64,000 bases of DNA from Streptomyces altiplanensis (GTDB lineage: Bacteria > Actinomycetota > Actinomycetes > Streptomycetales > Streptomycetaceae). Position numbers and translations under genes: made by a program. Below are positions 17,073 to 28,729 of the stretch, piece by piece; position 1 is the stretch's first letter, and every line of letters begins with the position of its first letter. The stretch is taken from contig RHMC01000020.1 of the NCBI GenBank assembly GCA_003719395.1, positions 1 to 64,000 of the forward strand, in the 5' to 3' direction. Below the pieces are notes generated by a model. It saw nothing but the letters and a program-made list of their open reading frames with translations, was not told where the DNA came from and ran no database searches.

Positions 17073-18404
17073 TCAGCCCTGGGCCAGAATCGTGTTCGCC
17101 TTGGCCTCGGCGTCCGCGAGCAGCTTGTCGATGTCGGCGTTCTCCCGCGTCAGCACCGCGGACATGGCCACGTCGAGCACTGCGTACAGTTCCTGGGCCT
17201 TCGCCGGCTCCAGCTTGGGAGCGACTCCGGCCGCGGTGTCGACATAGAACCGGTAGTTCTCGGTCGGCAGGACGGCGTTCGCTTCGCGGTCCTTGACAAT
17301 GGCCCTGCCGGTCGGGGAATCACCCATGTAGTCGTTGTTGGGAACGCCCACAGCCTCGCCGTTGGCCTTGCCCCGGGCGTAGTCGTGGCGGCCCTTGCCA
17401 GGCGTATTGAACTGGAAGTCGATCCACTGCATCGCGGCCTTGGTCTGCGCGGCGTTCGCCTTGGGGTTGATCATGTAGGCCTCGCCGCCGGTCAGCGACG
17501 CCTTGCCCTCCGGCACGCCCGTGATGCCGTAGGCATCGACATTCCCCTGGAACTTCTGGACCAGGTCGGTGACGACGTCCGGCGCCCCGAGCATCATGCC
17601 CGTCTTGCCTGCCGCCATCTGCTGCATCAGCGCCTCCCAGCCGATCAGCACCTTGCTGCCGACGCTGTCGTCCTCCCAGCGCATGTCGTGCAGGTTCTGC
17701 AGCACGGCCTTGCCCTCGGGGCTGTTGAAGGCGGCCTTGTCTTCGACGACCATCTCGCCGCCGCGGCTGAAGATGGACTGCGCGAAGTGCCAGCCGCCGA
17801 CGTTGCCGCCGCCGTACTCGCCGTAGCCGACATAGCCGTCGCCCAGGCCGGCGATCTTCTTCGCCGCGGTACGGACCTCGCTCCAGGTCTTGGGCGGGTT
17901 GTCGGGGTCGAGGCCGGCTTTGGTGAACAGCTCGCGGTTGTAGACCAGTCCGACGCTGTAGCTCACGTTGGGAACGCCGTAGACCTTGCCGTCCTTGGTG
18001 ACCATGCCCCTGACGTCCTGCTTGATATCGCCGTAGTTCTTCACCAGGTCGGTCACGCCGGTGATGTCCTTCGCCTGCTTCTTGGCTATCACGTCGGTGT
18101 AGTTGGTGACGGGCACCATGAAGACCGTCTCCATCTGCCCGCCGGCCAGCTTCGCGGCAAAGGTCTTCGGGTCGAAGCACGGCTGCTGGTCGGTGCTGTC
18201 GACCTTGACGCCAGGGTGCGCTTTCTCGAACGCGGCGACATCGTCGTTCCATGCCTTGCGCTGCTTCGCCGCGGTCTTCGCCGGCTGACACGCAACGGTG
18301 ATCTTCACGCCTCCCGCGTTGGAGTCCGACGAGTCACTACCGCAGGCCGCGAGGCTGAGTACGAGACCTGTGGTCAGAAGGATCGCGAGGTTACGGGACT
18401 TCAT
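17073..18404 (-). CDS. Extracellular sugar-binding lipoprotein (family 1)
   Basis: The 443-residue product begins M-K-S-R-N with a hydrophobic stretch and the lipobox L-A-A-C, so it is anchored outside the membrane. The body matches family 1 solute-binding proteins: A-F-E-K-A-H-P-G-V-K-V near residue 60, K-T-W-S-E-V mid-protein, and G-G-E-A-Y-M-I-N-P-K in the second lobe. The ATG has AAGGAG five bases upstream. First gene of the importer operon; by position beside two alpha-1,3-glucanases its ligand is probably a nigero- or related oligosaccharide. Ligand specificity is inferred from context only. Confidence 0.92.
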   Translation of the reverse strand: MKSRNLAILLTTGLVLSLAACGSDSSDSNAGGVKITVACQPAKTAAKQRKAWNDDVAAFEKAHPGVKVDSTDQQPCFDPKTFAAKLAGGQMETVFMVPVTNYTDVIAKKQAKDITGVTDLVKNYGDIKQDVRGMVTKDGKVYGVPNVSYSVGLVYNRELFTKAGLDPDNPPKTWSEVRTAAKKIAGLGDGYVGYGEYGGGNVGGWHFAQSIFSRGGEMVVEDKAAFNSPEGKAVLQNLHDMRWEDDSVGSKVLIGWEALMQQMAAGKTGMMLGAPDVVTDLVQKFQGNVDAYGITGVPEGKASLTGGEAYMINPKANAAQTKAAMQWIDFQFNTPGKGRHDYARGKANGEAVGVPNNDYMGDSPTGRAIVKDREANAVLPTENYRFYVDTAAGVAPKLEPAKAQELYAVLDVAMSAVLTRENADIDKLLADAEAKANTILAQG

Positions 18405-18452
18405 TACGGCTCCTTGGAGGTGACGCCCAAGCACTGCCCTGATTGCTGCGTA

Positions 18453-18504
18453 ACGATAGGACGACCTACAGATATACGCAATATTTTGATTCATGCTTGC
18501 AAGA
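18453..18504 (-). promoter_or_regulatory. Promoter and putative LacI operator of the importer operon
   Basis: On the minus strand TTGCGT (18476-18481) and TATCGT (18453-18458) are 17 bases apart, a good -35/-10 pair. Ten bases upstream is TCTTGCAAGCATGA (18491-18504), which matches 13 of 14 bases of a site at the start of the lacI-type gene (28726-28739). The centre CTTGCAAG is palindromic, as expected for a LacI operator. Confidence 0.5.
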
Positions 18505-18509
18505 TTACG

Positions 18510-18850
18510 ACTACATTACGGCGCACTGTGATGATGGATCGTCAGCAGCCGTACAGCGCGCGCTTCCAGGCATGTGTGGCATGTTTCGAGTCGCTGCGGA
18601 CGTGGTGCGCAAGGAGGATGAGTCACAGGCGGCGCCCGAGCGCCGCGACGCCGGCGTGAGTGAGGCCGAGGGATCAGCAGCGCCTGCGTACGGCGTGACG
18701 AGGGGCCATGAGGGCCCCGGCAGCCCGAGGCCGACCCCGTGGACGCGCCGTGGTGATCGACACCGACCGGGGCCGGGCCAGGTGGCGCGCGAGCGGCAGG
18801 GGCGCCCGGAGGGCCGGGGCGGGACCACGCAACCAGGCCTCCGGAGCACA
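18510..18850. other. Intergenic between importer promoter and glucanase end
   Basis: About 340 bases with no recognisable protein in any frame. The right part leads into the hairpin downstream of the first glucanase gene. Confidence 0.4.
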
Positions 18851-18855
18851 TGAAA

Positions 18856-18891
18856 GGTCAGCGCAAGCTTCGCAAGCGGCTTGCGCTGACC
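18856..18891 (-). terminator. Terminator of the first GH87 gene
   Basis: GGTCAGCGCAAGC (18856-18868) and GCTTGCGCTGACC (18879-18891) are perfect complements around a 10-nt loop, 36 bases after the glucanase stop. The left arm plus loop (GCGCAAGCTTCGCAAG) matches 15 of 16 bases of a sequence in the lacI upstream region, so it might also bind the regulator. Confidence 0.7.
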
Positions 18892-18926
18892 TCGTCATAC
18901 TCTGACCCTCCCCGGTGCGGGGTGGG

Positions 18927-21900
18927 TCACGGATTGATGTTGATCTTGAAGGTGGATGTGGTGTTGCGGATGTCCACGGCGTTGTTGTTCAGCTCGAGAC
19001 CGTTGAACGTCACCTCGCCCACGGCGGGGCCCTGTCCGGACTCGGGCATCTCGTTCGCCCACAGACCGAAGCCCGACTTGGCGTCGTAGGCGTCGCCGCT
19101 CTTGCGGGCACCCGTGATCGAGATGTCGCTGAAGACCGTGTCCTTGACCGGGAACTGGGGCCGGCCGCCCACGTAGTTGGTCTGGAACATGATCCCGCTG
19201 TACGTCGGGTCGACAATGTCCACGTGACTGACCCTGATCCCCTGGAAGACCTTGGAGGCCGAGAACACCCAGATGCCCGGGAAGGTCTGCGAGCCCCAGA
19301 AGTGCCCGCCGGCCCGCACGATCGAGATGTTTTCGAGGTTCGTCGGATCGGTCCCGAAGCCGTTCATCGGGTAGCCGAAGTCCAGCGAGGAGATCGTGAT
19401 TCCGGAGTAGACGAGCGTGTCCGCGATGTGGATGTTGCGGAAGGTGTTGGCGTAGCCGCCGTAGACGGCCACACCCGCGGCCCGCCAGGTCAACGTGGAG
19501 GTCAGGTTCTCGTAGACGTTGTTCTTCATGTCGGCGCCGCCGGCGTCGATCGCCGAGAACAGTGCGAAGCTGTCGTCGCCCGTGGCCCTGGCGTCATTGT
19601 TGGACACGAGGTTGTCCGTCGACCCGTTGGTCATGTTGATGCCGTCGGCGAACATGTTGCGGATCCGGGAGTTCCTGATCGTCGTCCGGTCGGTGTTGGC
19701 GCCCCAGTAGAGGCACACCATGTGCTCGGTCCAGATGTTGTCGATCACGATGTCCGAGACGCCCGCGAAGTCGAACACCTTGCCCGGGCCGTCGATCCGC
19801 GAGGTGTAGTTGCCGAAGTAGGCGAAGCCGGAGAAGGACGACCCCTTCGACGACGCCTCCGCCCGGAAGCCCACGTCGGTGTTGTCCTGCGCCGAGGGCG
19901 CGTGGAACTTCGTGTACCACGGACCGGCGCCGGTCACTTTGACCGCCTTGCCGTACACCTGGAACTTGCTCGCCGTCTGGTAGTCGCCCGGCGGCAGGTA
20001 GACACCGACGAGCTTGCCCGTGGTGTCCATCCGCACCCTGTCCAGCGCGTCCTGGACGTTCTGGTGGGTGAAGCCGGCCGGCACCGTGTAGGCGGCCGGG
20101 TCCGGGTTGGCGATCGGCGCGACCTGTTCGAGGTTCACGAAGTCGATCGCGTACGTGGAGGTGTTCGCGGCGTCCTTCTGCAGCCGGATCTTCGCTCCGG
20201 CGGGAACCGTCTCGCCCAGCATGAGGTGCGCCTCGTCGTAGATGTGGCGCGGGGCGCCCGATCCCGGCGCGTTGCCGGGCGCGGTCTCGGCGCCGTACAG
20301 CCAGGCGTACTTCGACGTCAGCGCAAGCGCCTTCTTCATCACCCCGTTGACGTAGACGTTGATCGTGGAGTCGATGCCGCCGCCGCCCGGGGCGTCCGGG
20401 ATCGAGAAGCGGGTCACCAGGGTGTTGGTGGAGGCGCGAGTGGTGAACTCGATGTACTCACCCGTGGCGTCGAGCCTGACGGCCTTGCGTCCGGACGCCT
20501 CGCCCGCGATGTCGCCGACTGTCCGGTTGGGCCCCACGACCTGGGCGCCGCCGCCGACCGTGCCGTCCTCCGCCTCGTACATGTCGTACGGCATGTTGGC
20601 GCCGCGCCCGACGAACAGGGGCTGGGTGGAGGTGTTGTTCTCGCGTTTGACCGGCAGCTCGTTGGCGTCGTCGGCCAGGGCGACCTTGACGATGTACGAG
20701 CCGTTGGCCGCCGTCCACGGGCCGAGGCCGACGTCGGCCGACGAACCGGCGGCGATGGCGCCGGTGTGCGCGTCTGGTCAGCGTCTTGACCGCGGCGCCC
20801 TTGGAGTCGACGAGAGTCAGCGTCACGCCGTGACTCCCCGCGGCGCTCGCCACGGTTCCCTGGTTCTTCAGAGCCACCTTGAAGGAGACGCTGTCCCCGG
20901 CCGCCGGGCTGGACGGCGAGGTCGTCACCGAGGCGGTGACCAGGTCCGAGCTGGAGACGGGCTTGACCACCAGCGCGGTGGGGCTGGTGAAGGTGTTGTT
21001 GGACTCGTTCTGCTCGATGACCGCCTTCGCTTCGTCGGCGACCGCGCTCAGCTGGTACGAACCGGCGTCGCGGGCCCCGATGGAGGCACTGACCGTGGTC
21101 TGCGGCTCCTGCCGCGAGTGCCCCGGCCTGGGCGGTGGCGACCTTGGTGCCGCCGAGCCGCAGAGCGACGGCGCTGGCCGGCGCGGCGGCGGCCCCGCTG
21201 TTGCGGACGGTGGCCTTCACAGTGATCGCGTCCGACTCGACGGGAGCCGCGGGTGTCGTGGTCAGGTCGGTGACCTCGAGGTCCGGGTTGGGCGCCGGAA
21301 CACCGATGACCTGGAACTCGGCGAGCTGCCCGGCGGAGGAGCTCGAGTTGGCGGTGAACTTGAGCTGGACGTCGGCGACGCGGCCGGAGACGGGGACGGT
21401 GACGCTGTTGCCGCTCGCGGGATCGAACGTGTAGCTCTTCGCCGCGACCAGGCCGGTGAAGCCGGAGGCGCTCTGTTCGCGGCCGAGGACCTCGATCGTC
21501 TGGGTCCGGGCCGACCAGGCGCTGTCGGGGTTCAGCTTGAGCACCAGGCGGTCGAGGTCCGCGTTCGAGCCCAGCTTCGTGGTGAGAGTGGTGGGGTAGC
21601 TGCCCGCCGCGCCCTCCCAGTAGGTGGCCGTGTTGTTGTCGTTGGCGTTCTCCGCGACGAAGGTGTGGACCGAGGACGAGGCGCTGATCTGCTTGCCGAC
21701 GGCGAGGTTGGAACCCGTACCGCCGCTGCCGTTGCGGGTCACGGTGTTGCTGTTGCCGGACTTGTTTCCGGCCGCGTCCTTGGCGCGGACGTGGTAGGTG
21801 ACCGTTGCGGTGGCCGGCTGGGTGTCGGTGTAGGTGGTGACACTGCCCGCGACGCTGTCCCGGAGGGTGTTGTTGGCGTAGATGTCGTAACCGGTGACGG

Positions 21901-23215
21901 CCGTGTTGTCCGAGGAGGCGTTCCAGACCAGCTTGACCTGACCGCTCGCGGGCTCGGTGAGGGCCAGGTTCGCCGGCGCGGTGGGCGCCTGCGTGTCTCC
22001 GGTGTCGGCGCGGCGGGTGACGGTGCTGCTGTTGCCGGACTGGTTTCCGGCCGCGTCCTTGGCACGGACGTAGTAGGTGACCGTCTGGTTCGCAGGCCGG
22101 TTGTCGGTGTAGGTGGTGACGTTCCCGGCGACGCTCGTGAGCAGGGTGTCGTTGGCGTAGATGTCGTAGCCGGTGACGGCCGTGTTGTCCGAGGAGGCGT
22201 TCCAGGTCAGTTTGACCTGGCCGGTGACGGGCTCGGTGTACGCGAGACCGGACGGGACGGTCGGCGCCTGGGTGTCACCGGTCGTCGGCCCGTAGACCTC
22301 GAACTCGGATATCTGCGCGGCGGGCTGCGCGGTGTTGGCGGTGACCAGGACACGGACGTGGCGGGTCGTGGTGGCGTCGAAGGTGATCGTCGCCGAACGG
22401 CCGCTCGCCGCGTCGAAGGTGTACGCCCGGGAGGCGGTCAGATCGGTGAAGTCCGTACCGTTCGCGCTGCCCTGGATCTTCAGGGTCTGGCTGCGGGCCT
22501 CCCACGTGTCCGGCAGGCGCAGGACGACGCGGTCGACGCGGACGGAGGAGCCGAGGTCGGCCTGGAGCCACTGAGGGAGGGCGTTGTTCCTGCTCTCCCA
22601 GTAGGTGGCACGGTTGCCGTCGTTCGCCCGGGGTGCGCTGTAGACCTCGGTGTGGCTGCTCGCGGTCAGGGTCCGGCCGGCGGCCAGGTCGGCCGACGAC
22701 CCGTCGGCCGCGTGCACTTCGAGTTCCGAGAGCTGGGCCGCCTCCCAGCCGCTGTTGGCGGTGATGTTGATCCGGACGAACCGTGCCTGGGTGGCGGGGA
22801 AGGACACCGTGACGGTGTTGCCCGCGCCAGGGCTGAAGGCGTACGAGGCGGAGTTCTTGAGGGTGGCGAAGCTGGTCCCGTCGGCGCTGCCCTGGACGGA
22901 GAGCGTCTGACTGCGGCTCTCCCAGCCCGCCGGCACCTTCAGCACGACCTCGTCCACGCGCGTCGTGGCGCCGAGGTCGGCCTGCACCCATTGCGGCAGG
23001 GTGGTACCGGAGCTCTGCCAGTAGGTGCCCTGGTTTCCGTCGGTGATGTTCCGCGCGCCGTACTCGCTGTGCGCGCTGCTCGCCGCTGCCGCATCGCCCA
23101 GCGCGATGTTGGGCCCCCCGGCGGCCCGGGCGGTCGTCAGCGGGCCTCCCAGCGCCAGGAGGCTTGTCACGATCACGGCGCTCATGCTCCGTGATCTCCA
23201 GTTCCTGATTCTCAT
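18927..23215 (-). CDS. Secreted multidomain alpha-1,3-glucanase, GH87 (two frameshifts)
   Basis: About 1,430 residues when corrected. Order: signal peptide (1-28), two discoidin (F5/8 C) domains (about 30-310), two FN3 repeats (about 313-497), a third discoidin domain (about 505-645), two CARDB-like linker domains (about 650-870), a CBM6/35-like domain starting Y-D-M-Y-E-A-E-D (about 875-1030) and a right-handed beta-helix catalytic domain. The catalytic part has F-A-D-G-I-N-M and G-D-D-S-F-A-L; the Asp of DGIN and the DD pair are 23 and 24 residues apart, the spacing I recall for the GH87 acidic triad. Breaks lie near 21112 and 20778. The ATG at 23215 has GGGGA upstream. It would cut fungal-wall or bacterial alpha-1,3-glucan outside the cell. 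Confidence 0.88.
21745..22290 (-). repeat. Tandem FN3 coding repeats
   Basis: Two copies of an FN3 unit lie 279 bp (93 codons) apart and are nearly identical over long stretches, including the W-N-A-S-S-D-N-T-A-V-T-G-Y-D-I-Y-A-N segment. The similarity at DNA level points to a recent internal duplication of the linker. Confidence 0.85.
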
Positions 23216-23355
23216 CTGTCCCCGATCTCCGCCTCGCGCCCGTCGGCAGTCGAGACGCGGCTCAGTCGGATAAGTACGTGGGGGAACGCCTATGCGCGTA
23301 TGCGCGTTCGCGCGCGCCCTTGCCCCGCCGCCACCGCGGCCGGGGCAAGGGCGCT

Positions 23356-26300
23356 TCACGGCGCGGAAACGGCCGGCTGGCCCGCCCTGTTGACGACGAA
23401 CTGCGAGCCGGGCTCGACCAGGACGTCACCGTCGGCCGAGTCGGTGATGGTGACGTCCGTGAGGGTGGCGCTGCCCCGGGCGCCGCTCATCGCGAGGATG
23501 CCGGAGCCGTTGTTCGACTTGTCGATGCGGACGTTCGTGACCTTCACGCCCGGCATCGTGCCGCCACCCGTCTTGAACTGGATGCCGTCGTAGGTGGAGT
23601 CGATGATGTCCGTGTCGCGGATGGTGACACCCGGGATGTCGGGGCCCTGCGCGAAGAGGGTGATGGCGCCGAATTCCTGGTCCTCGTTCCAGAAAGCGCC
23701 ACCGGTGCGGTGGAGGGCGTTGTTGGCGATGAGGGTCTGCCCGGAGAAGGGCAGCGGGTCGTGGTCGGTCGCCAGCATGATCCCCGGGTAATTCATGGTG
23801 TCGGAGATGATGTTGTTCTCGATGGTGTTGCCGTAACCTCCGTAGACCGCGATGCCGTTGGCGCGCCATGGCAGCTGGATCGTGTTGTTGCGGAAGTGGT
23901 TGTCGTGACCGACGTCCACCGACGTGTCCTTCACGTACTTGCTGGCCCAGACCGCGAGCGCGTCGTCACCGTTGTTGCGGAACGAGGAGTTGTAGACGGT
24001 CGAGTTGCGTGTGCCGTTGGCGAAGTTGATGCCGTCGGCGTACGTGTTGCGAATCCGCATCCCGCTGAACTCCACACCGTCGCCCGGACCCCACAGCTCC
24101 GGCACGTTGGAGTAGTCGCGTCCGGCCCACACGCCGACGTTCGCGTGCTCGATCCACACATTGCTGATCTTCGTGTCCTTGCCGAACCGCCCGTTGAGGC
24201 CGACTCCGCCCTCCTGGTTGCCGTCGCCGCCGCGGATGGTGCCCGAGCCGAAGATGGCGATGTCGGAGATCTTGGTGTTGTCGTCGATGTCGAAGCCGAA
24301 GTTGCCCTCGTGCGGGTGGTTGATGCCGCCCGCCTGGTGCGGCGGGGTGAGGGTGTAGAGCTGGGAGTGCCACATGCCCGCGCCGCGGATCGTCACGTCA
24401 CGGATGCCCACCACGTTGTACTGACCGCGGTTCTGCGGGTCGTCGGTCAGGATCTTCTGCTCCTGCCGCCACTGGCCGGCCGGGATCCAGACGCAGCCGA
24501 TCTCACCCTTCTGGTCCGCCGTCACCGCACGCTGGATGGCGTCGGTGTCGTCGATGCCGTCGTTCGGCACGGCGCCGTAATTCGTGATCGAGGTGCATCC
24601 CGCGGGCTGCGCCGCCGGCGGTGCGACCTGCTCCAGGTCGATCAGGTCGAGGATGTAGAAGGAGGCCGTGTCCCCGGCGTCACGCTGGAGCCGGAACTTC
24701 GTCCCCGCCGGGTAGGTCTGCGTCAGGAGCGCGTGGGACTCGTCGAAGAGCCGTCGCGCGTCCGTCTGCGGGGTGTTGGTCAGGCCCTCGGGGTCGTCGG
24801 TCTTCCCGTACAGCCAGCTGTGCTTGGAGGAGAGGGTCAGCTTCCGGCTGAAGGTGTCGTTGACGTAGAGGCTGATCGTCGCTTCGGCGCCGCCGCCGGA
24901 CGGGGCGTCGGGGATCGAGTTGCGCACGACGATCGAGTTCGCGGCGTTGGCGGAGGTGAACTCCACGAACTGGCCGGCCGAGTCGAGCCGCACCGACCGA
25001 CGGCCGGAGGACTCGGTGGCGAAGTTGGTGTGGCCGAAGGTCCGCTTCTGGTCGGAGGTGAGGAGCGTGCCCTGGTAGCGGGCGTCCTCGGCCTCGTACT
25101 CGGTGTACGGCACCGCCGCGCCGCGTCCGACGACGACGGAGCGCGCGAAGACGTTGTTGTTCTCGTCGGTCTCGGTGACCGTGCCTGTGGCGTCGGCCGT
25201 CGCGGTCAGTGTGACGCCGCCGCTGGTGGCCTTCCAGGTGCCGCTGATCGGGACGGTGGCGGTGTCACCCGCGGCGATCGCGCCCGCGGTGCCATTGAGC
25301 GTGGTGGTGCCGGCGACCAGTCGGGTCACCGTCCGGCCGGGACACCCGTGGTGCCCCGGTTCTGCACTGCCACGCTGAAGCCGACCGACGCGCCGACCGC
25401 CGGGGCGGCCGGGTTGGAGGTGATGCCCGTGACCCGCAGGTCCGGCCCCGGGCTCTGGCCGACGACCAGCTTCGCCGACGCCGTCCGGCTGTTGTTGCTG
25501 TTGTCCTGCTCCGCGACGGTATCGGTGGGGTCGACGACCGCCGAGACGGTGTACGACCCCACCGGACGCTTGCCCACCGTGACCGCGACGGTCACGAGGC
25601 TCCGGCCGCGAGCGCGGCCACCGGAGCGGAGCCGGCCACCGCGCCCTCCAGGCTGACGTTCACCGTGGTGGCGGCCGCCGGGGCACTCCCCGCGTTGCGT
25701 AGCGTGGTGTTGACCTTCACGGTGTCGGTCTCGGACGGGGCGGAGGGGGCCCAGGTCAGGTCGGTGACGGTGAGGTCGGGGTTCGGCGCCGCCGCGCCCA
25801 CCACCTGGAACTCCGCGACCTGGGCCCCGGTGCCCCCGCTGTTGGAGAAGAAGGTGAGCCGGATGTCCGCGTACCGGCCGGTCACCGGGATCGTGACGGT
25901 GTTCTTCCCGGCCGCCGGACTGAACGTGTAGTCGGCCCGCGCCTTGAGGGACGTGAAGCCGGTGGCCGACTGCTCACGTCCGAGGACCTGGATCGCCTGG
26001 GTCCTCGGTCCCCACGCCTGATCGGGGTTCAGCTTGACGACCACGGCCTCGACGTCGGCGTTCGCGCCGAGCTTCACCGTCAGACCGGACGGGAATCCGG
26101 AGGACTCCCAGTAGCTGGTGAGGCTGTCGTCATTGGCGTTCGCCGCGACGTAGGTCTGCGTCGTCGAGGTGGCCTCGATCGGCTTGTTGCGCGCCAGGTT
26201 CGAACCGTTCGTCGGCGGGTCCCCCGGCCCCTCGTCGCCCTCTCCGTAGACCTCCAGCTCGGAGAGCTGCGCCGCGTTCCAGCCTGAGTTGGAGCTCACC

Positions 26301-26752
26301 TGCACCCGTACGAACCGGACCGTGGCGGCCGTGAAGCCGATGCTCACCGTGTTCGCCCCGGCCGGGTCGAAGGTGCGTGAACCCGATGCGGCGAGAGTGC
26401 TGAAAACGCTGCCGTCGGTGCTCCCCTGCACACTGAGGGTCTGGTTGCGCGCCTCCCACCCGGTGGGAAGCTTCAACGCCACCCGGTCGGCCCGGACATC
26501 GCCTCCGAGGTCGACCTGGACCCACTGCGGAAAGGCGCCCGCGGGCCCTTCCCAGTACGACTGCTGGCTTCCGTCGGTGACGTTCCCGGCAGGGTAGGCG
26601 CCGTGCGCTCCACCGGCCTTCGCGGACTTGCCGAGAGCCAGGTTGACTTCCTCCGCCGCGGCATGGGCGGTGACGGGCAACAGCCCGACCGCGATCAAGC
26701 CGGCTGTCACCGCGCCGGCGATCAGCCGCCAGCCCTGGTGTTTGCCTCTCAT
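23356..26752 (-). CDS. Secreted alpha-1,3-glucanase, GH87, second copy (two frameshifts)
   Basis: About 1,130 residues when corrected: signal peptide (1-32, ending A-H-A), two discoidin domains, two CARDB-like domains, a CBM6/35-like domain starting Y-T-E-Y-E-A-E-D and a beta-helix catalytic domain. It lacks the FN3 pair of its neighbour. The catalytic motifs Y-A-D-G-I-N-F and G-D-D-A-L-A-V keep the same 23/24-residue spacing. Breaks lie near 25598 and 25335, the first at the same place in the first CARDB-like domain as in the neighbouring gene. The ATG at 26752 has AAGAGG six bases upstream. Sequence divergence suggests different preferred chain lengths or glucan forms. Confidence 0.88.
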
Positions 26753-27718
26753 GATGGCCTCTTGTTCCGTGATCCGGGCAGACGGCCACGGCTCGGCACC
26801 CGGCCTTTCACCAACACGCGGTCGACGGAGGCGAGGCGACGAGGCGCGTGTGCCGGTGCGCCGAGTGGATGATGACGAGAACCCCTCGTCAGGTACCTGA
26901 CACGAGTCCTGCGAGAAAATAGCAACGCACGACTACTACTTTTGAGTTATTCAGTCGATGTTTTGCGTTATCAAGGTGACAGGTTTCTACCAGGCCGCCA
27001 CTTTGTCAACGGCCGTGACAGTCCGGTGAGTTGAGGGCGCCGTTCCCGCAGGTCAGTGGCGTGGACCTGACAGTGGCCACCGACGGGAGCCGGCCTCCCG
27101 GTGACGGTCGCCCGGCGGAGTCCACGTGCCGCCCGGGACGCAGCGAGGATCGGCAGTCCGGCCCCAAAGCGCCTCTCGGTGTCACCGGGGAGAGCGGAAG
27201 GCCCTGCTGGGGTCGGCGCAGTTCCGAGGGGCACGAGGCAGGGCAACACGACAGGGGCGCGCGTGCGGAAGACGAGGCACGCGCCGGCGGTCCGGGTGCG
27301 GCCAGGGGAGCCCGGCCGGAGAAGGTGCAGCCTCGCCCGCTCTTCGCAAGGGGGAGCGCAACGAGTGTGGAGGCAGGGGCACAGTGCTCACTGCGGGAAG
27401 CGGGCAGCCGAGGCGGCAAAAAGGCTGGACGGCGCTGCGGTGCGGCCGCAGTCAGGCGACGCGCCCGCTCGAGTGGATCCAGCCCGACGACAACGCGGCT
27501 ACTCAACCATCATGAAGAAACGCGCGCAAGATACGTCGCCGCACATGAAACATGCCGACAGTCGACCACACGGACAGTGGAGCGGATAAAGCACTGGGAC
27601 CACGGAGCCCCGTGGGAAAGAAAGGCACTGACATCAGGCACTCAGCACCCCATAGTTGAGCGGCGCGGGGGTCCGAGTGCCCGAAGCCCGACAGGCCGGG
27701 CACCGATACTCCGCGGCG
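26753..27718. other. Long intergenic region upstream of the second glucanase
   Basis: Roughly 970 bases. The part near 26905-27005 is unusually AT-rich and holds ACGCA/TGCGT half-sites, suitable for a regulated promoter. Over 27030-27720 a long plus-strand frame exists, but its Arg/Gly/Pro composition shows no protein-like pattern. No gene is called. Confidence 0.5.
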
Positions 27719-28729
27719 CTATGCGGCAGGCGCCTGGGCCGTCGAACCGCGGACGACCAGTTCCGGTTCGAAGAGAAGCTCGCCGGGGTGGGTCTGTGAA
27801 CCCTGGATCTGGGCGCACAGCAGTTCAACCGCGGCTCGCCCCATCGCCTCGATGGGCTGCCGCACCGTCGACAGGGGCGGTTCGGTGCAGTTCATGAAAG
27901 CAGAGTCGTCGAATCCGACGACCGAGACGTCCGAGGGAACCCTGAGACCCCGCCGACGGGCGGCCCTGATGGCCCCCAGCGCCAAAGGATCGCTCGCGCA
28001 GACGATCCCCGTCACTCCACGTCCCAGCAGGCGGGAGGCGGCCGCCTGGCCTCCTTCGAGTGAAAACATTGACCGCTCGACGAATTCCTCCGCCAGCTCC
28101 TTGCCGGCGGCCTTCGCCGCCGCCCCGGCGGCCTCCCTCTTCCGACGCGACGGAATGTGATCCGCGGGGCCGAGAATCAGACCGATTCTCTCGTGGCCGA
28201 GCGAGGCGAGATGGCGCCACGCCTGCTCGACGGCGACCGCGTCGTCGCAGGAGACGCAGGGGAAGTCCAGTCCCGCGATGGGTGCATTGATGAGCACTAC
28301 CGGGATGTTGCGTTCGGCCAGCTGTCGGTAGTGGGCGTGCGAGGCGTCGGCCTGTGCGAACAAGCCGCCCGCGAAAACGACTCCGGAGACCTGCTGCTGG
28401 AGCAGCAGCTCTACGTAGTCGGCCTCCGAGACCCCGCCCTTGGTCTGTGTGCACAGCACGGGCGTCAAGCCCTGCTGGGCCAGCGCACCCCCGATCACTT
28501 CCGCGAACGCGGGGAAGATGGGGTTCTGGAGCTCAGGCAGGACGAGCCCCACCAGGCGCGCACGCTCACCCCGCAACTGCGTGGGCCGTTCGTATCCCAG
28601 TACGTCCAGCGCCGTCAGTACGGACTGCCGGGTCGCGTCCGAGACACCGGGCTTGCCGTTGAGTACCCGGCTTACCGTGGCCTCGCTGACTCCCACCTTC
28701 TTGGCCACCTGAGCAAGTCGTCGCGTCAT
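27719..28729 (-). CDS. LacI-family transcriptional repressor
   Basis: The 336-residue protein begins M-T-R-R-L-A-Q-V-A-K-K-V-G-V-S-E-A-T-V-S, a textbook LacI helix-turn-helix, followed by the hinge V-L-N-G-K-P-G-V. The effector domain has R-A-R-L-V-G-L-V-L-P-E-L-Q-N-P and a late V-S-V-V-G-F-D-D-S. I prefer the ATG at 28729 over 28780 because family homology starts there and TAGTCT stands seven bases upstream, suggesting a leaderless mRNA. It is upstream of, and co-oriented with, the two glucanases and the importer, so it probably represses them until an oligosaccharide binds. A related site lies at the importer promoter. Confidence 0.92.
   Translation of the reverse strand: MTRRLAQVAKKVGVSEATVSRVLNGKPGVSDATRQSVLTALDVLGYERPTQLRGERARLVGLVLPELQNPIFPAFAEVIGGALAQQGLTPVLCTQTKGGVSEADYVELLLQQQVSGVVFAGGLFAQADASHAHYRQLAERNIPVVLINAPIAGLDFPCVSCDDAVAVEQAWRHLASLGHERIGLILGPADHIPSRRKREAAGAAAKAAGKELAEEFVERSMFSLEGGQAAASRLLGRGVTGIVCASDPLALGAIRAARRRGLRVPSDVSVVGFDDSAFMNCTEPPLSTVRQPIEAMGRAAVELLCAQIQGSQTHPGELLFEPELVVRGSTAQAPAA

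Noticed and set aside
20778-25598. Programmed ribosomal frameshifting in the glucanases
   Set aside because: No slippery heptamer was seen, and similar breaks occur in many unrelated genes here, so indel errors explain it better. It is kept only as a low-interest check.
18915-25656. Very long plus-strand open frames (18915-20789, 20879-23194, 23278-25656) opposite the glucanases
   Set aside because: They are the antisense of GC-biased genes. Composition is Val/Gly/Arg-rich with no motifs, whereas the minus strand shows signal peptides and catalytic motifs.
27031-27897. Plus-strand 288-codon frame upstream of the glucanase
   Set aside because: Arg/Gly/Pro-rich, no motif, and it overlaps the end of the LacI gene.
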